Source: JADFNO01 sp965369945 (GTDB lineage: Bacteria > Planctomycetota > Phycisphaerae > Phycisphaerales > SM1A02). Taken from it: a stretch of 31,433 bases of DNA. Below are positions 15,339 to 22,879 of this stretch, piece by piece. Both the position numbers and the translations under genes were made by a program. The stretch's first letter is position 1, and each line of letters opens with the position of its first letter. Where the stretch lies: contig CBDUST010000011.1 in the NCBI GenBank assembly GCA_965369945.1, positions 1 to 31,433 on the forward strand, given 5' to 3'. The notes beneath the pieces are model-generated. The model worked only from the letters and a program-made list of their open reading frames with translations, searched no databases and had not been told where the DNA came from.

Positions 15339-16813
15339 TTTCGCTCTCTCCCGGTCACCATGACCAAAATGGTGCGCAACATGATGCTGATATCCAGCTT
15401 CAAGCCGGCCCGCTGCACGTACTGAATGTCATATTTGATCCACTCTTGGAAATCCTCGCCTGGTTCGCGGCGGCGCTTCAGTTGCCACAGGCCGGTGATG
15501 CCGGGGCGAACACTGAGGCGAACGTCGCGCCACGCCGGGCAGCATTGATTCTCGTCGTCGGGACTAGGCCGAGGGCCGACGATGCTCATCTCACCGCGCA
15601 GCACGTTGAAGAACTGAGGCAGCTCGTCGAGATTCGTTCGGCGAAGCACGCGGCCGATGCGGGTAACGCGCGGATCGTCTTTGATATAGACCTGCGGACC
15701 GTCACAGAGGTTGTACGCATCCATTTGGCGCCTCACTTTGTGTGCATCGACGTGCATGGTGCGGAACTTCCAGCAATCGAAGACGCGTCCATGCCGACCT
15801 TGGCGGCGGTGACAAAACAGAATGGGCCGACCGTCCTCCAGCCAAATCAACAGTCCGATCACCGCGAAAAGCGGGAGCAATCCCAGGAGGATTCCCGCGC
15901 TGAAACCAACGTCAGTGGCGCGTTTGATGAGGCGATACGCCAGCGGTCTTCGGGTAGCGCTGTGTTGTCGTGAGGTTTCGCTCAGCTCGACGTGTGTGAT
16001 GTCACGCAATGTCGCCAAGCGCGGGGTAAAGCCACTGAGTCCAGCATCGTCAGCCGTCCAACTCGGTCCGATGAGACATCGCCGATCGGGCGGGGCCGAA
16101 CTGAACCCGAGCCACAGTGGCCCGAGACGGATGGCGTGGTTGAATGGAACTTGATCGGCCAGGCGCCATACACCGGCTTCGGCCTCCACAATACCGTCGA
16201 TGGACTGTGCGGGGAACTTCCACGTCTCGACCAACTGATCGAGGAAGCGCCGCACCTGCTGCCTGTCGCGCTCGTCGAACGCAATGCCCGGGCATCGGCA
16301 ATGATCGACGCGAGACCAAGCGACGGCCCGGCGCAGCCGATCCCATCCTGTGCGGGGCGAGGTCGCTGCCATCCACAACTTCACCAGACGTCGGCTGGAC
16401 GTGAGCGCAACGCGATAGGAACAATGCGACTGGGGACGATAGCGCCGTCCAACGCGCTGCACAAGACCGCGTGTATCGAGCAGAACATGCTCGGAGTAGC
16501 GGTCCGTCTCTGCGTCGGTCAAACGAAGGCGCGTCACGGCAGCGCGACGCCACGTCAGTCGATCACTCATGGTCGCCAGATCAAACAGGGCCAGTTGCTC
16601 GGGCTCGATGAGTAGGTACAGATCAGCGGCGCGCTGAAGTGGGACGACCTCACCTCGAATAACCGCTTGAACACCTCGAGCGGCCCAGAACGCATCGTGC
16701 AACTGACGCGGTGATAAGCCCCAGATCGTCGGCGACTCACCGGCGCGTTGATCGACCGCGGCTGAGGACCGTGTACGCAGGGCAGCAGGGGGAGATTGGA
16801 GCGTCTGGTTCAT
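15329..16813 (-). CDS. Initiating sugar-phosphate transferase with novel N-terminal domain
   Basis: A 494-residue protein. Residues about 293-494 are a bacterial sugar transferase: the membrane re-entrant helix after RLIKRATD (294-301), FRTMHVDA (350-357), TNLDELPQFFNVLRGEMSIV (393-412) with the catalytic Asp-Glu pair, GPRP, and RPGITGLWQ (436-444). This family moves a sugar phosphate from a nucleotide sugar onto undecaprenyl phosphate, the first step of glycan assembly. The first 290 or so residues have no membrane helices, unlike WbaP or PssY types, and I recognise no family there. ATG overlaps the stop of the Wzc-like gene (ATGA) and lacks its own ribosome-binding site, which suggests re-initiation. 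Confidence 0.9.
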   Translation of the reverse strand: MNQTLQSPPAALRTRSSAAVDQRAGESPTIWGLSPRQLHDAFWAARGVQAVIRGEVVPLQRAADLYLLIEPEQLALFDLATMSDRLTWRRAAVTRLRLTDAETDRYSEHVLLDTRGLVQRVGRRYRPQSHCSYRVALTSSRRLVKLWMAATSPRTGWDRLRRAVAWSRVDHCRCPGIAFDERDRQQVRRFLDQLVETWKFPAQSIDGIVEAEAGVWRLADQVPFNHAIRLGPLWLGFSSAPPDRRCLIGPSWTADDAGLSGFTPRLATLRDITHVELSETSRQHSATRRPLAYRLIKRATDVGFSAGILLGLLPLFAVIGLLIWLEDGRPILFCHRRQGRHGRVFDCWKFRTMHVDAHKVRRQMDAYNLCDGPQVYIKDDPRVTRIGRVLRRTNLDELPQFFNVLRGEMSIVGPRPSPDDENQCCPAWRDVRLSVRPGITGLWQLKRRREPGEDFQEWIKYDIQYVQRAGLKLDISIMLRTILVMVTGRERKCD

Positions 16814-19107
16814 GCGGCATCGTTGGACTGGTCTTGGCGACGTTGCAAGGGTGAAGAGGATTCCATGGCTCGCATCAGCGCGCTCGCCTCGTCGCCGGAA
16901 ACGCCGACGATCGAGGCCGAATCCGCTGCGTAGGCAGCGCCGTCACGGCGTTCGTGATCAGCTGCGGACAGTGAAGCCTCCGAAACGTAGCGATCGCATT
17001 GCGAGCGAACAGCGCAGTTCAGAATCACGCCCAGGCAGGTCGTTCCCACCGCCTTGAGGCGTTGCAGACAGTCATCGAGCCGGTCGCGAGATCGGCCTCT
17101 CCGTACTGATAGAACCACGCCGTCAGCTGAAGCGGTGACCGGCGTACTCTCCAGCGAGCCGAGCATGGGGCCGGTATCAACGATGATGAGGTCATACGCG
17201 TCGCGGATCGAATCGAACAGGAGTTTAAGGTCGGCTCGGCGCAGGGTCTCGGATCGGAAGTGTGGATCACATCCGACCGGTAAAGCACTGAGCCCCGGCG
17301 CGGCGAGCGGAACGATCATCCCCTGGACATGGTGCGACGAAAGCGCTTCTCTCAATCCATCCTTACCGATCATCCCTAGTTGTCGAGTAAGACTCCGGCC
17401 GACCAGATCGCAGTCCACGAGCAACGTGCGATGTCCGGAGGCGGCATACGACCACGCCAGCGCCATGACGATGCTGGTCTTGCCATCGCCCTGGAAGGGA
17501 CTGGTGACGACCAGGACGTAACCGTCGCCGGAGGGGCGGGCAATCTCGATCTGATTGCGAATCTGGTGGACGCAATGAGCGGCGATATCGCGGGCCTCGG
17601 GATCGAGCAAACTGCGAGTAAGATCAGGCAGGACACCGAGGCATGGGGCCGAGAAATTCTCCATCATCTCATCGATCTGCGACGTATCGAACGCCCGTCG
17701 ATCAAGTGTTCCCAAGATGAAGAAGAAGCCGAAGCTCAGCATGAACCCGGCTCCTGCACCGAAGACGGCGCGTTTGGCTCGGGCATCTCGCTCGGGCGTT
17801 TGTGGAAGGAAGCCCCACTGCGCAACGTTGATGCGGCCGGATCGAACGGAAGATTCCTCCAATTCCAATTGCTGTATTCGTTGCAGCGCACGGTCAAGAT
17901 CGTTTTGGACTCGTTCTTTTTGAAGCGCCAAGTCGTCGATCGTCTGAAGATCGTGACTGATTTGACGCGATTCCTCGCGCAGTGCTGCGATCTTGTCTTT
18001 GAGCGATTGCACGTGAGTTCCCAGCTCCTCAAGCGTCAAGGCAGGCAACAAGGCACCGCTGCGAAAGTTCCCACCACCCTGCTTTTTCCACTGCGCCAGC
18101 GTGTTGTCATATCGCTGCTGGAACACGCGCTGCGCCGCCTGTAGGTTCTCCTCAGCTCGCCGATAGGCGTACGAGATCGGCTTGAATCGCTCGTTGATAA
18201 GTCCGAACTCAGTCTCGGCCTCGTCGCGCCGAATCCTCAGTTGTGCCAGCGTCGGATCAAACCGCTCAAGCAACTGCAGCGCAGGACCCAGCTGACCGGA
18301 ATTGTTGGGTTGGCCGGCTGAGAGGCGTTGTTGGATCTGAGCCACCGTCGCTTCAGTCTCCGACAGTTGATCCTGAACATCGGTGATCTTGAGAAGCTTG
18401 AGACTTTGCAGTTGGCGAAGGTTCGACGTTTCATAGCGCGAGATCACGCGCTGCTTCTCGGCGAGGTTGGCGCGCAAATCTCGACGGAGTGTCGCCTGGA
18501 ACTGATCGAGATCCTGAAGCGTTTGATTTATTTCGTCGCCGCCGACCTTTCCGTAGATGTCGTAGTAAGACCTGACTACCGCATTGACCGCACTTTGTGA
18601 AAGCTGCGGCGAGTCGGCCTCGACCCGAACATATATCAGCTCGCTGTGTCGATCTGACTCGACCTCCAAGTGCCGATCCAGTTCAGCCAGCGCATCAGGC
18701 CCCCTGGCCCAAGACGTGCGCTTGAATTGTTCGTCCTTGACGGCCGTCTCGAGAATCCGGCGACTACGAATAAGCTGTTCTTGCGTGGCGACGAACGCGG
18801 AGAACTGATCGAGCCGGCCGGTCTCGTGGATCGGCGTGAGCGTAACACGCAGGCGCGGCGCCACGCGGATGGCGGCGGTGCTGACAAACTTCGGGGTGGT
18901 GGACAGGTAGCCGGCGCAAGCAAGGATCGCGCTGAGGATCGCACCCAATATGAGTGTGACTTTCCAGCGACCGAGAATCCGATCGTTGATGACCACCCAC
19001 AGCGAAGGCGGCTCGGCTTGCCGAGTTGAGCCGTTAGGATCACCACCCAACAGCAGCGCTACTGGAAATTGCCGGGCAAGCTCGTTGAGATCGGGCCTAT
19101 TCGTCAC
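16810..19107 (-). CDS. Wzc-like polysaccharide chain-length / P-loop ATPase protein
   Basis: A 765-residue inner-membrane protein from GTG at 19107, chosen because AGGGAG lies just upstream and the start overlaps the EpsI stop by 11 bases; the frame runs on to 19323 only inside epsI. Wzz-type region: first helix about 49-68, long coiled-coil about 190-423, second helix about 447-468. Cytoplasmic ATPase: Walker A SPFQGDGKTS (536-545), Walker A' LLVDCDL (562-568), Walker B IIVDTGP (641-647). Such proteins set polymer length and drive export with an outer-membrane partner. The usual Tyr-rich C-terminal tail of bacterial tyrosine kinases is missing; only two Tyr occur in the last 65 residues, so classical autophosphorylation is doubtful. 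Confidence 0.9.
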   Translation of the reverse strand: MTNRPDLNELARQFPVALLLGGDPNGSTRQAEPPSLWVVINDRILGRWKVTLILGAILSAILACAGYLSTTPKFVSTAAIRVAPRLRVTLTPIHETGRLDQFSAFVATQEQLIRSRRILETAVKDEQFKRTSWARGPDALAELDRHLEVESDRHSELIYVRVEADSPQLSQSAVNAVVRSYYDIYGKVGGDEINQTLQDLDQFQATLRRDLRANLAEKQRVISRYETSNLRQLQSLKLLKITDVQDQLSETEATVAQIQQRLSAGQPNNSGQLGPALQLLERFDPTLAQLRIRRDEAETEFGLINERFKPISYAYRRAEENLQAAQRVFQQRYDNTLAQWKKQGGGNFRSGALLPALTLEELGTHVQSLKDKIAALREESRQISHDLQTIDDLALQKERVQNDLDRALQRIQQLELEESSVRSGRINVAQWGFLPQTPERDARAKRAVFGAGAGFMLSFGFFFILGTLDRRAFDTSQIDEMMENFSAPCLGVLPDLTRSLLDPEARDIAAHCVHQIRNQIEIARPSGDGYVLVVTSPFQGDGKTSIVMALAWSYAASGHRTLLVDCDLVGRSLTRQLGMIGKDGLREALSSHHVQGMIVPLAAPGLSALPVGCDPHFRSETLRRADLKLLFDSIRDAYDLIIVDTGPMLGSLESTPVTASADGVVLSVRRGRSRDRLDDCLQRLKAVGTTCLGVILNCAVRSQCDRYVSEASLSAADHERRDGAAYAADSASIVGVSGDEASALMRAMESSSPLQRRQDQSNDAA

Positions 19108-19813
19108 CGTCTTCTCCCTGTGGAACCCTGAGGGCGTCAAACAGATCGCCCATTCCGCGCAGCACTTCCGAGGCGGCCTCGAGGGCGGTTGCTCGGTCGA
19201 TCTGGCCGGAGGTGACCACCTGCAATTGGGCCACGCCCTGGACCGACACAGCCAGGCGCTGTGACTGTTGGTTGATATCGTCAATACGGCGGGTGACGGT
19301 TCCGTCGGGTAGGACAAAGGCACTGAAGATCCTTATCTGCTCGTCCCGACCTTGATCGCGCAATCGGCGGAATCGGTACACCCGGACCGGAAGCGTCCGT
19401 CCAGCGATCGTGATCCTGTCGTCATCGGGCCCTTCGGTGGAGGCGGCGATCCAGCCGGAACTGGGATAACAGACCGGCGGATAGTGGCCGATCATGTCGC
19501 GGGCATCGGAGCAGTGAACCAGCAGGACATGGATGCGCGGTCCGCCGGGGCGTCGATACGTTCGGCTCAACAGCGCGTTGGGGCGCAGCAGCTCTTGGGC
19601 CTGTGGTGAGACCTGTTCATCCTCGCCGACCCACGGCCCGATGAGTCGAGGCACCGACTGCACCGCCGCCGACACTTCCGCTTGTCGAATTTCAGTCTGC
19701 GGGTCGAACTGCGACCGATTCGGTAACGCCTGCGACATCCCCACCAACACCACCAAACTCAACCACGGTGCGGCTGATTGACTTGAAGCAAAGATCCGTG
19801 CCAGTTTGTTCAT
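19097..19813 (-). CDS. EpsI-family exosortase-associated protein
   Basis: A 238-residue protein with one N-terminal membrane segment (about 16-30) and a periplasmic domain. The marker is HYPPVCYPSSGW (110-121), the conserved H-P-x-C-Y-P-x-x-G-W signature of the EpsI family, preceded by a typical LIGPWVGED stretch. EpsI is found fused to or beside exosortases and is needed for polysaccharide production in some species, but its biochemical job is unknown. The ATG overlaps the exosortase stop (ATGA), so the two are coupled. Confidence 0.88.
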   Translation of the reverse strand: MNKLARIFASSQSAAPWLSLVVLVGMSQALPNRSQFDPQTEIRQAEVSAAVQSVPRLIGPWVGEDEQVSPQAQELLRPNALLSRTYRRPGGPRIHVLLVHCSDARDMIGHYPPVCYPSSGWIAASTEGPDDDRITIAGRTLPVRVYRFRRLRDQGRDEQIRIFSAFVLPDGTVTRRIDDINQQSQRLAVSVQGVAQLQVVTSGQIDRATALEAASEVLRGMGDLFDALRVPQGEDGDE

Positions 19814-20682
19814 TGGCTAGCCAATCGAAGTGAATTCACCGGGAATTCGAGCCACCGAACCATGCGCAGAACCCCGATCAGAATTAGCAGCGCGATCGGC
19901 AGCATCACCCACCCGGAAATATCGTGAAACTGCTGCGCTGTGTGCACGGAGCCGTACCCGAAGATCAGGCTGGTCGGGACGAGACGAATCACATTGCAGA
20001 GCATCGCGATCACGGGGCTCAAGACGATGAGCATGGCGCGGGCGCTGCCGCGCAACGGCGTGGCGAACGCAAACGCATACACGACCAGCGTCAATGCGAA
20101 GACCATTCTCATACCGTTACAGGCCTCTCCCACCGCGACCTCCTGGCCGTTGATAATCAGTACGTTTCCGCTTTTGATCGCACCGACGCCGACCAATTGA
20201 AGCACAGTGTGGGTGACGGTCGTGGCAAGCTCCTGTAACGGCAGTGCAATCTGATGGCGAAGTTGTCCCGGCACAGGAAGGACAAACGCCAGAACCGCCA
20301 GCACCGGCCCGAACATCATCAGCGGGGCGGCCCCGGTCATCGACAGCACGATTCCCAGCAGACTGAGGATTGCGCCGCCGTGCCAGGCGATCTGTGTACC
20401 CGATTCGAACCCCCACCAACTCAGAAGCCAACCTGCTAAAACTACCAGCGGGCCGAGGAAGCTGGGGTTGAGCTGAACGTAGCGCAGGCGCGATCGCCTC
20501 AACCACAACAGCAGAACCGCAACGATCGGGGCGAGGAATATGTGCGATTGTTCTTCGTCGCGAGCACCGATGGTGATGATGTCCAGCAGCGGCTGACGAT
20601 GCACCCACAGTCCCACGCCGAGCATGACGCTCAACAGCGCGAAGTCGCGTATCTTCCAGGCTCGTCTCGGGTGCAGTTTCAC
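19810..20682 (-). CDS. Exosortase (transpeptidase-like sorting enzyme)
   Basis: A 290-residue polytopic membrane protein of the exosortase/archaeosortase family, which cuts C-terminal sorting tails such as PEP-CTERM. The three active-site residues are visible: Cys188 in VGEACNGMRM, Arg233 in CNVIRLV and His253 in HDISGW. About eight membrane helices fit the family. The start is set at GTG 20682, with AGGA 9 bases upstream and the first basic residues before helix one; the open frame to 20820 would overlap the upstream gene by over 100 bases. EpsI is a separate gene here rather than a fused domain. The VPLPA-tailed protein at 8410 is a likely substrate. Which exosortase subclass it is cannot be settled by eye. 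Confidence 0.92.
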   Translation of the reverse strand: MKLHPRRAWKIRDFALLSVMLGVGLWVHRQPLLDIITIGARDEEQSHIFLAPIVAVLLLWLRRSRLRYVQLNPSFLGPLVVLAGWLLSWWGFESGTQIAWHGGAILSLLGIVLSMTGAAPLMMFGPVLAVLAFVLPVPGQLRHQIALPLQELATTVTHTVLQLVGVGAIKSGNVLIINGQEVAVGEACNGMRMVFALTLVVYAFAFATPLRGSARAMLIVLSPVIAMLCNVIRLVPTSLIFGYGSVHTAQQFHDISGWVMLPIALLILIGVLRMVRWLEFPVNSLRLASQ

Positions 20683-20707
20683 TGTTGTCGTTCCTGTTTG
20701 GCCATGC

Positions 20708-21640
20708 CTATCCAGCCAGGGCCCGATGCTCGAACGCAGATTCAGCGACGGAGAGCGTCGGCTCACAGACGATCTGTTGAACAATCTGCCGACGTGGGGC
20801 AATAGCAACAGATGCGCCAACGATGCTGCGGCTTACGATTGCGCCGCCGCCAACCACGGCGTGGGACAACACTACCGAATCGTGCACGACCGCCCCGTCA
20901 CCGATAACCGCGTTCGGCTCGATCACGCAGAATCCCTCTAGAAGAACTGCATCGGAAACGGCAGCCGATGCGGCAATCCGCTCTTCCAATTCAAGGCTTG
21001 CCCCCACCGCCCCAAGGTATTCAGCGCGATCGCGAATCGCATAGGCGACCTTGCCAAGCGGTGCGGTTGTGATCTTCGCCCCGCCTTGACTCAGCGCGGG
21101 AATCAGTTGTTCCTTGAGGTCGCGATACCCGATCGCTGCCGTTTGTTGTAGCGCGTGTTGGCAGAACATGTACACGCCGGCCGGCTGATCCTCCCCCACA
21201 AGCCCGACCACGCCGTCGCAGTGCTCAGTGAACGCATCAACCAGCGGGCTCAAGGTTGGCGGCGGCAGACGCAGCGCCTCGACAACGATTACTGAATCAT
21301 CGGCGTCGAGATCCTCGGTGATGTCGCGAAGGATTCCCGCAGGTCCACGCCATGCTTGCTGGTCGGCTAGACAGTGCACCTTCGGTCCGCGGCGTTCGTG
21401 ACCACTCAGACCAAGCGTCGAATTCAATGCGGCAATGACTGCCTCCACGTCCGCTTGCCCTTTCAGGACAACTCTGATCTCGGAAAGCTCGTCGATTTGG
21501 TGCAGCACGTCCAGCCACGCATCCAGCAGCGTCCCGGAGCGACCCAACGGCAAGCACAAAACCGGCTGACCCAGCGCTTCGCGCAGCGGTGTCGGGCGCA
21601 ACGTCCCGGCTAACAACACTGCTACAACTTGACGATCCAT
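20708..21640 (-). CDS. Nucleotidyltransferase-like protein with left-handed beta-helix tail
   Basis: A 310-residue protein shaped like an NDP-sugar pyrophosphorylase: an alpha/beta domain with WRGPAGILRDI and YRDLKEQLIPAL, then a hexapeptide-repeat (left-handed beta-helix) tail at about 228-283 (for example CVIEPNAVIGDGAVVHDSVV). However, the nucleotide-binding signature GGxGxRL is absent; the equivalent place reads LLAGTLRPTPL (9-19). It may therefore be inactive as a transferase and serve as a regulator or scaffold, or use a different chemistry. ATG at 21640 has GAGGGA 7 bases upstream; the ATG 21 bases before it has none. It lies 25 bases before exosortase. Confidence 0.75.
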   Translation of the reverse strand: MDRQVVAVLLAGTLRPTPLREALGQPVLCLPLGRSGTLLDAWLDVLHQIDELSEIRVVLKGQADVEAVIAALNSTLGLSGHERRGPKVHCLADQQAWRGPAGILRDITEDLDADDSVIVVEALRLPPPTLSPLVDAFTEHCDGVVGLVGEDQPAGVYMFCQHALQQTAAIGYRDLKEQLIPALSQGGAKITTAPLGKVAYAIRDRAEYLGAVGASLELEERIAASAAVSDAVLLEGFCVIEPNAVIGDGAVVHDSVVLSHAVVGGGAIVSRSIVGASVAIAPRRQIVQQIVCEPTLSVAESAFEHRALAG

Positions 21641-21675
21641 CCCCTGATCCCTCATTCCCATCGGTCGCTAAGAGA

Positions 21676-22176
21676 CTACCCGTTCTCGGTCGCCCACGGG
21701 AATCCCTCGACACTATCCCAAGGTCGGCGGTGCTCGTCGGGATGCGCAGCGTCGTAGGCGTGCGTGACGTAGTACAACAGGCCGGCCGACTCCGGTCCGA
21801 CCGTTGCGGCGCCGTGCCACAAAGGCGGCGGAATGATCAACACGCCGGGGTTGCGCGCACCGAACACGCACATCCACGCCACGCCGTCCGACTCGCGCCA
21901 CATCCCCGCTTTGAGGTGACCGGTTGTACAGGTCCAAAAGTCCGTCTGCTTGTCATGTCGGTGCCACGCCTTGACCACACCCGGATATTGCACAGAGAAG
22001 TTGATCTGTCCGCGCTCGCTCATTGCACCGGTCAACAGATTCATCAGCGACCAGCCGCGATCATCAGCATAAGGGTTGACCGGCACGAACACGGGCTCGA
22101 TCTCGGCCTCGGCGCGCTGCCGCGCTTCGGCCCATGGCACGGCGAGGGTCGTCGGTTTACGCACCTCTAAGGACAT
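21676..22176 (-). CDS. RmlC-like cupin (dTDP-4-dehydrorhamnose 3,5-epimerase family)
   Basis: A 166-residue cupin. The match to RmlC is seen in PYADDRGWSL (35-44), QINFSVQYPGVVKAWHRHDK (57-76) with His72/His74, the PPPLWHG stretch (116-122, H121), Y141 in THAYD and the closing FPW. RmlC epimerises the RmlB product at C3 and C5; with rmlA and rmlB in the same cluster this role is reasonable, but 3,4-keto-isomerases of the FdtA type share this fold. ATG at 22176 begins the typical domain; the open frame further up lacks support. It is the first gene of the polysaccharide/exosortase operon. Confidence 0.8.
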   Translation of the reverse strand: MSLEVRKPTTLAVPWAEARQRAEAEIEPVFVPVNPYADDRGWSLMNLLTGAMSERGQINFSVQYPGVVKAWHRHDKQTDFWTCTTGHLKAGMWRESDGVAWMCVFGARNPGVLIIPPPLWHGAATVGPESAGLLYYVTHAYDAAHPDEHRRPWDSVEGFPWATENG

Positions 22177-22255
22177 CGATCTCTCTGCGAAGAAACGGTG
22201 TACGAAATTCTGTCCAAAACCGCTCGGCAGTCTCCTCAGCGGCGAACTTATGGGC

Positions 22256-22261
22256 ACTATA
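22256..22261 (-). promoter_or_regulatory. Possible -10 element of the polysaccharide operon
   Basis: TATAGT on the minus strand, 79 bases before the cupin ATG. At the -35 distance only GACAGC is found, and that place overlaps one copy of the 22-bp repeat (22281-22302). A 10-bp palindrome CACCTAGGTG lies at 22299-22308. This makes a plausible regulated promoter, by inference only. Confidence 0.3.
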
Positions 22262-22280
22262 CCGCAGCCACGCCTGATGC

Positions 22281-22302
22281 TGTCGGAGCCTGCAACCCCA
22301 CC
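22281..22302 (-). repeat. 22-bp imperfect direct repeat, copy 1
   Basis: On the minus strand GGTGGGGTT, then CAGGCTCC and ACA, matching copy 2 (22573-22594) at 20 of 22 bases. It lies upstream of the cupin gene next to the possible -35. Confidence 0.7.
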
Positions 22303-22329
22303 TAGGTGTAGTCAAGATAGTCACCAGCA

Positions 22330-22557
22330 TCATGGCAAGTCCGTTGTCGGCTCGTCGAGGTCGTATAGGTTGCAGCCCTCGCAGTGGCGGCCTGCACGGT
22401 CGCATCCCGCACGAATACAAGCTCTTCGGTTCCGTTGCTGTCGCTGAAGAATGAGGAGGGAATCCAGAAGACCGACTACCCAGAAGAACACACGCACGGC
22501 GAGCAGAAGAAGCCCTATCTCTAGAATGCGAACGGTCACCAGGATGGCGGTATCCAT
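22330..22557 (-). CDS. Small Cys-rich membrane protein
   Basis: A predicted 75-residue protein: one or two tightly joined hydrophobic helices (about residues 3-35), a basic stretch (QRQQRNRRA), then four cysteines in CIRAGCDRAGRHCEGC spaced C-x4-C-x6-C-x2-C, and an acidic end. The ATG at 22557 has GAAAGG 7 bases upstream, which is the main reason to believe it; the frame runs open to 22743 without support. The cysteines could bind a metal or form disulfides. No family recognised. It lies 153 bases ahead of the cupin gene on the same strand, between the two copies of a 22-bp repeat. Confidence 0.5.
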   Translation of the reverse strand: MDTAILVTVRILEIGLLLLAVRVFFWVVGLLDSLLILQRQQRNRRACIRAGCDRAGRHCEGCNLYDLDEPTTDLP

Positions 22558-22879
22558 GGCGATGCCTTTCAGTGTAGGAGCCTGGAACCCCACCGGAATC
22601 ATCGACCGAGCTCGCCTGGAGCCGTAGCGCAAACCGCTGTGATCACGACTCCTACGGGCAATTGCGGTCGGTTCATGGGCCTTAGCGATCGATCCCATCG
22701 GGAGTCGCCAAGACCATGTCCGGTAAGGTCCGAGAAGCGGCAAGGCGAGAGGCCTGATCTCGGCCGGAAGGGATATGATTCTGCGACCGAGTCGAGGGCT
22801 TGGGCGTATATCACGTCACTTGGAGCGCTGACGAAGGCGCTTGCAGAATCAACAGAAAACTTCAGCGCGAGGCGTTGCG
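22558..22879. other. Divergent intergenic region, 322 bp
   Basis: This lies between the small Cys-rich gene (minus) and the DoxX-thioredoxin gene (plus). It holds copy 2 of the 22-bp repeat (22573-22594), the ribosome-binding sites of both genes, and a lone TATGAT (22774-22779) that could be a -10 for the plus gene, with no matching -35. I see no gene in it. Confidence 0.5.
22573..22594 (-). repeat. 22-bp imperfect direct repeat, copy 2
   Basis: It matches copy 1 (22281-22302) at 20 of 22 bases and in the same orientation. It ends 15 bases before the ATG of the small Cys-rich gene. Confidence 0.7.
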
